Assembly: GCF_014204935.1 (NCBI RefSeq)
Contig: NZ_JACHMJ010000001.1
Coordinates: 992,001-1,056,000, forward strand
Reading direction: 5' to 3'
DNA length: 64,000 nt
From: Conyzicola lurida
Lineage (GTDB): Bacteria; Actinomycetota; Actinomycetes; Actinomycetales; Microbacteriaceae
A program made the translations under genes and the position numbers. The notes below the pieces were generated by a model. The model had not been told where the DNA came from, did not search any database, and worked only from the letters and a program-made list of their open reading frames with translations. Shown here piece by piece: positions 52,976 to 60,034 of the stretch (its first letter is position 1; the number at the start of each line of letters is the position of its first letter).

Positions 52976-53078
52976 CGCGCGCGTGCTGAAGCCGGTCGTC
53001 GCGCGCTGACGTGCGCGTGCTGAGGCCGGTCGTCGCGCGCTGACGTGCGCGTGCTGAGGCCGGTCGTCGCGCGCTGAC
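52967..53078. repeat. 34-bp tandem repeat, about 3.3 copies
   Basis: GCGCGCTGAC recurs at 52967, 53001, 53035 and 53069, always 34 bp apart; units differ at few positions. Each contains GCGCGC and a TGACG-TGCGCG segment able to pair with neighbours. It begins at the 3' end of the Nudix gene and fills the gap to the next, convergent gene. Confidence 0.85.
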
Positions 53079-53108
53079 CTGGCGCGCTGTCGCGTCGAAG
53101 ACCGGGTA

Positions 53109-53441
53109 TTACCGCTTGGTATGCGGGTGCTTGTTGTGGTGGTGCTGCGGTTTGGGCGGATCCCCGGCGAGGAACGCGATCGCCTCGTCGACCGAGGTCG
53201 TCTCCGCCGGCAGACCGTCGTCGAGCTGGGTCGGCTTCCAGGCGAGGATCACGTCCTGCCCGGCTTCGAGGTAGCCGACGGTGTTGCCGTCGGAGAGCAC
53301 CTGCCAGTCCAGCTTGACGTCGGGCACGCCGAGACCGAGCCGGCGCGTCTTCGCGGTCGGCATAATCGTGACGGTGTGCCCCACGGCTGAGAAGTCGATG
53401 CCTTCCGGGCGCAGTGCATAGAGTTCGTCGAGAGTAACCAT
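53109..53441 (-). CDS. Small protein with His-rich tail, unknown function
   Basis: 110 residues from ATG 53441. A compact region (LDELYALRPEGIDFSAVGHTVTIMP ... YLEAGQDVILAWKP) is followed by a basic His-rich tail (PQHHHNKHPHTKR). The tail could bind Ni, Zn or Cu, but this is only composition-based. No family was recognised. It lies downstream of the FAD oxidoreductase on the same strand but is separated by a strong hairpin, so it is probably not in that operon. Confidence 0.6.
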   Translation of the reverse strand: MVTLDELYALRPEGIDFSAVGHTVTIMPTAKTRRLGLGVPDVKLDWQVLSDGNTVGYLEAGQDVILAWKPTQLDDGLPAETTSVDEAIAFLAGDPPKPQHHHNKHPHTKR

Positions 53442-53487
53442 GCCGCCACCCTAGGACGAGCCGCGCGCCGAAGCCAGAGGCGGCGGA

Positions 53488-53507
53488 CCGGCCGGCGAAC
53501 CGGCCGG
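53488..53507 (-). terminator. Hairpin terminator of the oxidoreductase operon
   Basis: A perfect 8-bp stem (CCGGCCGG) with a four-base loop that reads UUCG in the minus-strand RNA, 23-42 nt after the FAD-oxidoreductase stop at 53530. GC-rich hairpins without a U-tract are common terminators in Actinobacteria. Confidence 0.6.
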
Positions 53508-53529
53508 CGGATCCGTCGGCGGGCCCCGG

Positions 53530-54876
53530 TCAGTGCCCGACGAGCGGAGCCATCAGGCGCGCGGCGAGCGACGGCCGGCCGGTCGTGCGCTCTTCGGCAT
53601 CCGCGACGGCCATCGCGGTGAGCCCGAGGTTGGCGCCGACGAAGCGCAGCGGCTCGGGCTCCCACCGCGGCGACACGTGGTTCACCCACGGCAGCGTCGT
53701 CAGGTCCGAGTCGGCGCCGGTCAGGAGATCGGCCAGGGTGCGCCCGGCGAGGTTCGTGGTGCTGAGCCCGTCGCCGACGTAGCCGCCCGCGCTCGCGATG
53801 CCGGTCTCCGGATCGTACGACGCCGACGCGTGCCAGTCGCGTGCGACGCCGAGCGGACCGCCCCAGCGGTGCGTGACCGCGGCGCCCGCCGCCTGCGGGA
53901 ACAGTTCGACGAGGCTCGCCCGCAAGTGCTCGAACACCCGGCCGACCCGGTCGTACTCCGGCCGGATGCTGCTGCCCCAGTGGTAGCGCGCCCCGCGTCC
54001 GCCGAACGCGAACCGGTTGTCGGCGGTGCGCTGCCCGTAGACCAGCAGGTGCCGGAAGTCGGTGAACGTCTGACCGTGCTCGATGCCGATGTCGTCCCAG
54101 ACCGCGTCGCTCAGCGGCTCGGTCGCGATCATCAGCGAATACAGGGGCAGGATGCCGCGGCGGCTCTTCGGCAGCGTGGCACCATACCCCTCCGTCGCCA
54201 GCACGACGGTCTCCGCGGCGACCGTGCCGCGGGCGGTCTGCACCGTGCGCGGCGACCAGTCGAGCACCTCGGTGTGCTCGTGGATCGTCACGCCGCGGCG
54301 CTCCAGCACCCGCGCGAGCCCCCGGACCAGAGCGGCCGGGTGCAGGCGCGCACACGCCGGATCGAACGAAGCACCGAGCGCGCCGCCGACCGCGGTGCTC
54401 AGGAGCGAGAGGTCGTCGACGCCGTAGGAGAGCGCTTCGGCGACCTCGGCGTGCGCGGCAGCCAGCTGCAGGGGCGACCGGGCGAGGCTGAGGGTGCCGC
54501 CCTTCACGAAGTCGCAGTCGATTCCCTCGGCCGCGGCGACCCGGCCGACCTCGTCGACGGTCGCGACCATTGCGCGGCGCATCGCGAGCGCGGCTTCGGG
54601 ACCGTGCGCGCGGCCGAGCGTGGCGGTCGACGCGGGGAACAGCGCGCTGCACCAGCCGCCGTTGCGGCCGGACGCCCCGAACCCCGCGATGTGCTTCTCC
54701 AACACGGTGATGCGCAGCGACGGGTCGCGCTCGAGCAGGTAGTACGCGGTCCACAGCCCGGTGAGCCCGCCGCCGACGATCGCGACGTCGGTCGCAATGT
54801 CGCCGGGAAGCGGCGGCCGCGGGTCGAGCGGGTCGGCGACCGAGTCGTGCCAGTAGCTCAGCGAGCGGTAGTCCAC
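53530..54876 (-). CDS. FAD-dependent amine oxidase/dehydrogenase (DAO family), gamma-glutamylputrescine-oxidase-like
   Basis: 448 residues. An FAD-binding glycine-rich motif VAIVGGGLTGLWTAYYLLE near the N-terminus (about 30-48) and the ASGRNGGWCSALFP motif of the DAO/PuuB-like group identify it; the C-terminal YVGDGLSTTNLAGRTLADLL closes the FAD site. It likely oxidises an amine such as putrescine or its glutamyl derivative. It starts 7 nt after the class III aminotransferase stop on the same strand, completing a three-gene operon with an Lrp-type regulator. Confidence 0.88.
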   Translation of the reverse strand: MDYRSLSYWHDSVADPLDPRPPLPGDIATDVAIVGGGLTGLWTAYYLLERDPSLRITVLEKHIAGFGASGRNGGWCSALFPASTATLGRAHGPEAALAMRRAMVATVDEVGRVAAAEGIDCDFVKGGTLSLARSPLQLAAAHAEVAEALSYGVDDLSLLSTAVGGALGASFDPACARLHPAALVRGLARVLERRGVTIHEHTEVLDWSPRTVQTARGTVAAETVVLATEGYGATLPKSRRGILPLYSLMIATEPLSDAVWDDIGIEHGQTFTDFRHLLVYGQRTADNRFAFGGRGARYHWGSSIRPEYDRVGRVFEHLRASLVELFPQAAGAAVTHRWGGPLGVARDWHASASYDPETGIASAGGYVGDGLSTTNLAGRTLADLLTGADSDLTTLPWVNHVSPRWEPEPLRFVGANLGLTAMAVADAEERTTGRPSLAARLMAPLVGH

Positions 54877-54883
54877 GCCGGCG

Positions 54884-56296
54884 CTACAGCTTCGTCCAGG
54901 CCTCGGTCAGCACCGAGCGCAGGATGCCCTCGATCTCGTCGAACTCGGCCTGCCCGACGGTGAGCGGGGGAGCGAGCTGGATGACGGGGTCGCCTCGGTC
55001 GTCGGCCCGGCAGTAGAGCCCGGCCTCGAACAGCGCCTTGGAGAGGAATCCGCGCAGCAGCCGCTCCGACTCCTCGGCGTCGAAAGTCTCCTTCGTCACC
55101 TTGTCCTTCACCAGTTCGATGCCGAAGAAGTAGCCGTCGCCGCGCACGTCGCCGACGATCGGCAGGTCGAGCAGTCTCTCCAGCGTCGCCCGGAAGGCGG
55201 GCGAGTTCTCCCGCACGTTCTCGAACAGCTTCTCCTCCTCGAAGATGTCGAGGTTGGCGAGCGCGACGGCCGAGGAGACCGGATGCCCGCCGAAGGTGTA
55301 GCCGTGGTAGAACGCGGTGTCGCCGTGTTTGAACGGCTCGTAGACGCGCTCGTTGACGACGGTCGCGCCGATGGGGGAGTAGCCGCTCGTCATGCCTTTG
55401 GCGCAGGTGATCATGTCGGGCTCGAAGCCGTAGGTCGTCGAGGCGAACATGTTGCCGATGCGGCCGAAGCCGGTGATGACCTCGTCGGCCACGAGCAGCA
55501 CGTCGTACTGGTCGCAGATCTCGCGCACCCGCGCGAAGTAGCCGGGAGGCGGCGGGAACGCGCCGCCCGAGTTCTGCACCGGCTCGAGGAAGACGGCCGC
55601 GACCGTCTCCGGACCCTCGAAGAGGATCATCTCCTCGATGCGGTTGGCGGCCCACTGGCCGAACAGCGCCGGGTCGTCGGCCGGGGCGCCCATTTCGGCG
55701 GCGCGGTAGAAGTTGGTGTTCGGCACGCGGAAGCCGCCGGGCGTGACCGGTTCGAACATCTCCTTCATGCCCGGGATGCCGGTGATGGCGAGTGCCCCCT
55801 GCGTGGTGCCGTGGTACGCGACCGAGCGCGAGATGACCTTGTGTTTGGTGGGGCGGCCGTGCAGTTTCCAGTAGTACTTGGCGAGCTTGAAGGCGGTCTC
55901 GACCGCTTCGCCGCCGCCCGAGGAGAAGAAGACCCGGTTGAGCTGGCCGGGGGCCGCCGCCGCGAGCCGGTCGGCGAGTTCGATCGCGGCCGGGTGCGCG
56001 TACGACCAGAGGGGGAAGAAGGCGAGTTCCTCGGCCTGCTTCGCCGCCGCCTCGGCGAGACGCTTGCGGCCGTGCCCGGCGTTCACCACGAAGAGCCCGG
56101 AGAGGCCGTCGAAGTATTTCTTGCCCTGGTTGTCCCAGATGTGGTGGCCGCTGCCCTTGACGATGATCGGTACCCCGCCGCCGTCCTCCATGACGGACTG
56201 CCGATTGAAGTGCATCCAGAGGTGGTCTTTCGCCTTCTGCTGCAGCACGCTGTCGTCGACGCGGGAGGGCTGGACGGGCTGCTCCGTGGTGGTCAT
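54884..56296 (-). CDS. Class III (omega-amino acid) aminotransferase
   Basis: 470 residues. PLP enzyme of the ornithine/GABA/putrescine-pyruvate aminotransferase class. Landmarks: GLSGLFVVNAGHGR, HGTTQGALAITG, the Asp pairing with PLP nitrogen in LLVADEVITGFGR, and the PLP-Lys in CAKGMTSGYSPIGA. The C-terminal GVGLEL-like end is typical (GDPVIQLAPPLT). It starts 2 nt after the Lrp regulator, so the operon is lrp-like, aminotransferase, oxidoreductase. Putrescine or GABA-type amine catabolism is the favoured role. Confidence 0.9.
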   Translation of the reverse strand: MTTTEQPVQPSRVDDSVLQQKAKDHLWMHFNRQSVMEDGGGVPIIVKGSGHHIWDNQGKKYFDGLSGLFVVNAGHGRKRLAEAAAKQAEELAFFPLWSYAHPAAIELADRLAAAAPGQLNRVFFSSGGGEAVETAFKLAKYYWKLHGRPTKHKVISRSVAYHGTTQGALAITGIPGMKEMFEPVTPGGFRVPNTNFYRAAEMGAPADDPALFGQWAANRIEEMILFEGPETVAAVFLEPVQNSGGAFPPPPGYFARVREICDQYDVLLVADEVITGFGRIGNMFASTTYGFEPDMITCAKGMTSGYSPIGATVVNERVYEPFKHGDTAFYHGYTFGGHPVSSAVALANLDIFEEEKLFENVRENSPAFRATLERLLDLPIVGDVRGDGYFFGIELVKDKVTKETFDAEESERLLRGFLSKALFEAGLYCRADDRGDPVIQLAPPLTVGQAEFDEIEGILRSVLTEAWTKL

Positions 56297-56298
56297 CG

Positions 56299-56817
56299 CT
56301 ATCTCGTTCCCCAGTTGTAGAACTGCTTGAAGAGTTTCAGGTAGACGAACGTCTCGGTGGACTGCACGCCGTCGATGGCGCGGATCTGCTTGTTGAGCAG
56401 GTCGATGAGGTCGTCGTCGTTCTCGCAGACGACCTCGGCCATGATGTCGAAACTGCCGGCGGTGAGAACGACGTAGTCGACGGCGGTGAGAGCGCCCAGC
56501 GCCTCGGCCACGATCGTCGTGTCGCCGGAGACCCGGATGCCGATCATCGCCTGCCGGTAGAAGCCGAGCTGCATCGGGTCGGTCACGGCGACCACCTGCA
56601 TCACTCCCGACTCTGTGAGCTTCTGCACCCGTTGCCGCACGGCCGCTTCGCTGAGTCCGACGGCCTTGCCGATTTCGGCGTAGGACCGACGACCGTCTTC
56701 CTGCAACTGCTCGATGATCGCCTTCGAGACGGCGTCGAGCTGCAGCGGCTTCGCCCTGTCCGCGACGGACTTTCCCGCCGACGGAGCAGGAGTGGCGGCC
56801 TTACCGGCCGAGATCAT
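56299..56817 (-). CDS. Lrp/AsnC family transcriptional regulator
   Basis: 172 residues from ATG 56817; longer starts up to 56901 exist but lack a ribosome-binding site and family similarity. HTH (about 22-72, LDAVSKAIIEQLQEDGRRSYAEIGKAVGLSEAAVRQRVQKL) and C-terminal RAM/AsnC ligand domain (VDYVVLTAGSFDIMAEVVCENDDDLIDLLN). It likely senses an amino acid or amine and autoregulates the operon. It is divergent from the FHA gene, with about 157 bp between them. Confidence 0.9.
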   Translation of the reverse strand: MISAGKAATPAPSAGKSVADRAKPLQLDAVSKAIIEQLQEDGRRSYAEIGKAVGLSEAAVRQRVQKLTESGVMQVVAVTDPMQLGFYRQAMIGIRVSGDTTIVAEALGALTAVDYVVLTAGSFDIMAEVVCENDDDLIDLLNKQIRAIDGVQSTETFVYLKLFKQFYNWGTR

Positions 56818-56962
56818 CCGCGAGTTCCGTTCATGGGTTGATTGTGTCAGCCGAGGAGGTTGCATACAAGCGATTCCGCACGCTGGACTCACAAAGTCCA
56901 CTGAATCAGTCGAAACCGGGCGGTACTGCCGATCGCCGACGCCCAGACCGACGGGCGCGCCT

Positions 56963-56968
56963 TAAGCT
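56963..56968 (+). promoter_or_regulatory. -10 element (TAAGCT) of a leaderless promoter
   Basis: TAAGCT ends 6 nt before GTG 56975 of the FHA gene and supports that start. Confidence 0.5.
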
Positions 56969-56974
56969 TGACGG

Positions 56975-57613
56975 GTGGACCCCGATCTCGATGACACCGT
57001 CGCCGCTCCAGGTCGGACTCGTGCGCATCGACCGGCCGGCGCTCTCGACGACGACGCGGTCGGCATCGGCGATCTCGACGACACCGTCGTGCGCGGCACT
57101 CTGCCTCCGCTGGCGTCGGCTCCGCCATCCGCCCCGCTCATCGACACGCCTCTCATCGACACGCCTCTCATCGACACCGCGGCGCAACAGATCGGCGACA
57201 CCGCTCCCATGCCCGACTCGGTCGTGGTCGAGCCGCTCGCGGCCCGCTACGGGTTCCGCGTCGGCGAGTCCGGCCGCACGGTGTTGCTCGACGCCGTCGT
57301 CTACCTCGGGCGTGCGCCGACGTCGCCGCGCATCCAGCACGGCCTGATCCCCAAACTCGTGCGGGTGCCGTCGCCCCGCGGCGAGGTCTCGGGAACGCAC
57401 CTAGAGATCCGCCAGCTGGGCGCCTCGATCGTGGTCACCGACCTGCGCTCGACCAACGGATCCGTGGTCGCCGTGCCCGGCAGTGTCGCCCGGGCGCTGC
57501 GTCAGGGCGAGTCGATGGTCGTCACCCCGGGTACGCTCGTGGACATCGGAGACGGCAATGTCATCGAGATACTTCCATTACAGCGGCAACTCGGGGGATT
57601 CGGTTATGCGTGA
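56975..57613 (+). CDS. FHA domain protein
   Basis: 212 residues from GTG 56975. The N-terminal region is disordered and carries DLDDTV twice (Thr8 and Thr37) plus a PLIDT repeat (residues about 54-68). The FHA domain occupies about 95-205 and includes LGRAPTSPRI, the SGTHLEIRQLG segment (Ser and His of the phosphothreonine pocket) and TDLRSTNGSVV. FHA domains bind phosphothreonine peptides, here probably sites made by the neighbouring kinase. It is the first gene of the FHA, PP2C, kinase and surface-protein cluster. Confidence 0.9.
   Translation: MDPDLDDTVAAPGRTRAHRPAGALDDDAVGIGDLDDTVVRGTLPPLASAPPSAPLIDTPLIDTPLIDTAAQQIGDTAPMPDSVVVEPLAARYGFRVGESGRTVLLDAVVYLGRAPTSPRIQHGLIPKLVRVPSPRGEVSGTHLEIRQLGASIVVTDLRSTNGSVVAVPGSVARALRQGESMVVTPGTLVDIGDGNVIEILPLQRQLGGFGYA
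57134..57178 (+). repeat. 15-bp tandem repeat inside the FHA gene
   Basis: Three copies of a unit encoding PLIDT (pattern CCTCTCATCGACACG, the first copy slightly diverged) form the linker before the FHA domain. Confidence 0.8.
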
Positions 57614-57640
57614 GTTCGCACCAACGGCAGCGGTCACCCC

Positions 57641-58486
57641 GTGACCGAGATCGGCGCGAGCACGCCCGAATTCGCGATTCCCCTGCCCGGAGACGAGGGC
57701 ACCGACCGCGGTGAGATCCGTCTCGCGTGGGCAGCGGTGACGGATGTCGGACGCCGGCGTGCCGCGAACGAGGACAGCTTCATCGCCGCTCCGCCGATCT
57801 TCGCGATCGCCGACGGTATGGGCGGCCACCTGGCCGGCGACCGGGCGAGCGCCGCCGTGGTCTCCCGGCTGGCCGAGGCGCGCGAGAGCGACTTCCTGCC
57901 GCCCGAGGCGATCGAGCGAGCGCTCGAGAAGGCCACCGACGACATCGAGATCATCTCCGACGGTAGCGAGCTCGGGGTCGGCACGACCGTCACCGGCGCC
58001 GTGCTGACGATGCTCGACGGCGACCCGTACTTCGCGATCTTCAACATCGGCGACAGCCGCGTCTACCGTTTCGAACGCAACGAGCTCGCGCAGGTCACCG
58101 TCGACCACTCGCTCGTGCAGCAGCTGGTCGAACAGGGCGTCATCACGCAGGCGCAGGCGCACAACCACCCCGACGGCAACGTCATCACGCGGGCCGTCGG
58201 ATTCCAGGCGCAGCCCACCCCCGACTACTGGCTGCTGCCGCTGCAGGCGGGGCTGCGGCTCTTGGTCTGCTCCGACGGGCTCACCGGCGAGCTCGACGAC
58301 GACCGGATCCGCCTGCACATGGCCGCCGGCCTCTCCGCCGACGAGACCGCGGGCGCCCTCGTCGACGCCGCGCTGGCATCCGGCGGCCGTGACAACGTCA
58401 CGGTGCTCGTCGTCGACGTCATCGCGGTGCCGCTGAGCGCCGATTTCGGGCAGACCGCGCCGCGGGCTACCCATAGAGTGCTCTGA
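57641..58486 (+). CDS. PP2C-type protein serine/threonine phosphatase
   Basis: 281 residues from GTG 57641. The PP2C signature is intact: RRRAANEDSFIAAP with a metal-binding Asp/Glu, IADGMGGHLAGDRAS, GSELGVGTTVTGAVL, GDSRVYRFERNEL, and the C-terminal DNVTVLVVDV. Manganese-dependent enzyme expected to dephosphorylate targets of the downstream kinase. No membrane segment. Cytoplasmic partner of the FHA/kinase module. Confidence 0.93.
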   Translation: MTEIGASTPEFAIPLPGDEGTDRGEIRLAWAAVTDVGRRRAANEDSFIAAPPIFAIADGMGGHLAGDRASAAVVSRLAEARESDFLPPEAIERALEKATDDIEIISDGSELGVGTTVTGAVLTMLDGDPYFAIFNIGDSRVYRFERNELAQVTVDHSLVQQLVEQGVITQAQAHNHPDGNVITRAVGFQAQPTPDYWLLPLQAGLRLLVCSDGLTGELDDDRIRLHMAAGLSADETAGALVDAALASGGRDNVTVLVVDVIAVPLSADFGQTAPRATHRVL

Positions 58487-58497
58487 CACAACCTGCT

Positions 58498-58503
58498 TAC
58501 AAT
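58498..58503 (+). promoter_or_regulatory. -10-like element (TACAAT) before the kinase gene
   Basis: TACAAT lies 37 nt upstream of the kinase GTG at 58540. An AGAGGGGG ribosome-binding site lies between, so this would be a promoter with a leader. No clear -35 element was recognised. Confidence 0.35.
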
Positions 58504-58539
58504 GGTGGGCATCTTGTCCACGGCTAGAGGGGGTCTTCT

Positions 58540-60024
58540 GTGGCGCGTCGCCTGCCCTCGCAACCCCCCACGCTGCCCGGGTTCTCCTACATCCACGTGC
58601 TGGGCTCGGGCGGTTTCGCCGACGTGTTCCTGTACGAGCAGAACATGCCGCGCAGGCAGGTCGCCGTCAAGGTGATGCTGGCCGAGGTCGTCAACGACCA
58701 GGTGCGTCAGATGTTCCAGGCCGAGGCCAACCTGATGGCCCAGCTCAGCTCGCACCCGTCGATCCTCACGGTGTACCAGGCCAGCGTCTCCTCCGACGGC
58801 CGGCCCTACCTCGTGATGGAGATGTGCTCCTCGGCGCTGAGCCAGCGCTACCGCACCGAGCGGATCCCCGTCGCCGACGTGCTCCGCATCGCGGTGAAGA
58901 TCGGCAGCGCGATCGAGACCGCGCACATGGCCGGCGTGCTGCACCGCGACATCAAGCCCTCCAACATCCTGCTCACCGCCTACGGCCACCCCGTGCTCTC
59001 CGACTTCGGCATCGCGGCGACGCTGAGCGAGTCGAACACGCAGGAGGCCGTCGGGATGTCGATCCCGTGGTCGGCGCCCGAGGTACTGATGGACGAGACG
59101 GCCGGGTCCATCGAGTCGGAGGTGTGGGCGTTCGCCGCCACCGTCTATTCGCTGCTCGCCGGGCGCTCGCCGTTCGAGATCCCGGGGGAGTCGAACACCT
59201 CCGTCGACCTGATCTCCCGTATCAACCGGGCCAAGGCCCAGCCGATCGACCGCGCCGACGTGCCGACGAGCCTCGAGCGCACGCTCGCGAAGGCGATGTC
59301 GAAGAACCCGAAGAGCCGGCCGGCGAGCGTGCTCGAACTCGTGCGCGAACTGCAGTCGGTCGAGGTCGAGCTCGGCGTGGCCCAGACGCCGGTCGAGGTC
59401 GCCATGGACGACTGGGCCCTCGCGACCGTCGCCGACATGGAGGACCGAACGCGCGTCCGCGGCGTCCAGGGTGGCGCCGCCGTGTCCTCCTCGCGACGTC
59501 GGCGCCGTCGGGCGGCGGCGGCGCAGGAGAACTACGACGCGGTCGGCACCCTCGTAAAGGAGAGCGCCGACCTCGGCACCCGCGGCTCGCGGGGCCGACG
59601 CGGCACGAGCGGGCGCGCCCGCAGCGTCGCCCGCCGGTCGGGCGCGACGACCACCGCACCGGGCGGCAAACCGGCGCAGCTGCTCGCCTGGATCCTCGTC
59701 GCCTGCTCGGTGCTCGTGATCGCTCTCGGCGCGACCGCGACGTTCGTGCTCGTCCGCGCGGGTTCCGACGACATCCCCGTCGTGAGCGACATCTCCGCCT
59801 CCCAGTCCGGCGGCAGCGTGACCTACACCTGGAACGACCCCGGTATCGACGAGCGAGACTCGTATCAGATCCAGCTCGACGGCCAGCAGTTCGGCCTGCA
59901 GAGCCGCACCGAGTTCGTCGCCGACGGCGACCCGGGCGACCACATCTGCCTCTCGGTGAGGGTGAGCCGCAACGGCACCCTGGGGGACGAGAGCAACCCC
60001 AAGTGTGTGGATGTCGCCGAATGA
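58540..60024 (+). CDS. Transmembrane serine/threonine protein kinase
   Basis: 494 residues from GTG 58540. Kinase domain about 16-280: glycine loop GSGGFADVF, VAVK (Lys44), HRDIKPSN (catalytic Asp137) and DFG (155-157). A basic juxtamembrane region ([20 protein letters not shown]) precedes one transmembrane helix (about 381-405) and a small extracellular fibronectin-type-III-like domain (VTYTWNDPG ... HICLSVRV, with Cys residues). This is the sensor kinase of the cluster. It reaches across the membrane toward the giant Ig-like protein encoded next, which starts 10 nt after its stop. Confidence 0.93.
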   Translation: MARRLPSQPPTLPGFSYIHVLGSGGFADVFLYEQNMPRRQVAVKVMLAEVVNDQVRQMFQAEANLMAQLSSHPSILTVYQASVSSDGRPYLVMEMCSSALSQRYRTERIPVADVLRIAVKIGSAIETAHMAGVLHRDIKPSNILLTAYGHPVLSDFGIAATLSESNTQEAVGMSIPWSAPEVLMDETAGSIESEVWAFAATVYSLLAGRSPFEIPGESNTSVDLISRINRAKAQPIDRADVPTSLERTLAKAMSKNPKSRPASVLELVRELQSVEVELGVAQTPVEVAMDDWALATVADMEDRTRVRGVQGGAAVSSSRRRRRRAAAAQENYDAVGTLVKESADLGTRGSRGRRGTSGRARSVARRSGATTTAPGGKPAQLLAWILVACSVLVIALGATATFVLVRAGSDDIPVVSDISASQSGGSVTYTWNDPGIDERDSYQIQLDGQQFGLQSRTEFVADGDPGDHICLSVRVSRNGTLGDESNPKCVDVAE

Positions 60025-60034
60025 CGAGCCTCCC

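Noticed and set aside
52967-53078. CRISPR array
   Set aside because: The 34-bp units are contiguous with no unique spacers, and no cas genes are nearby.
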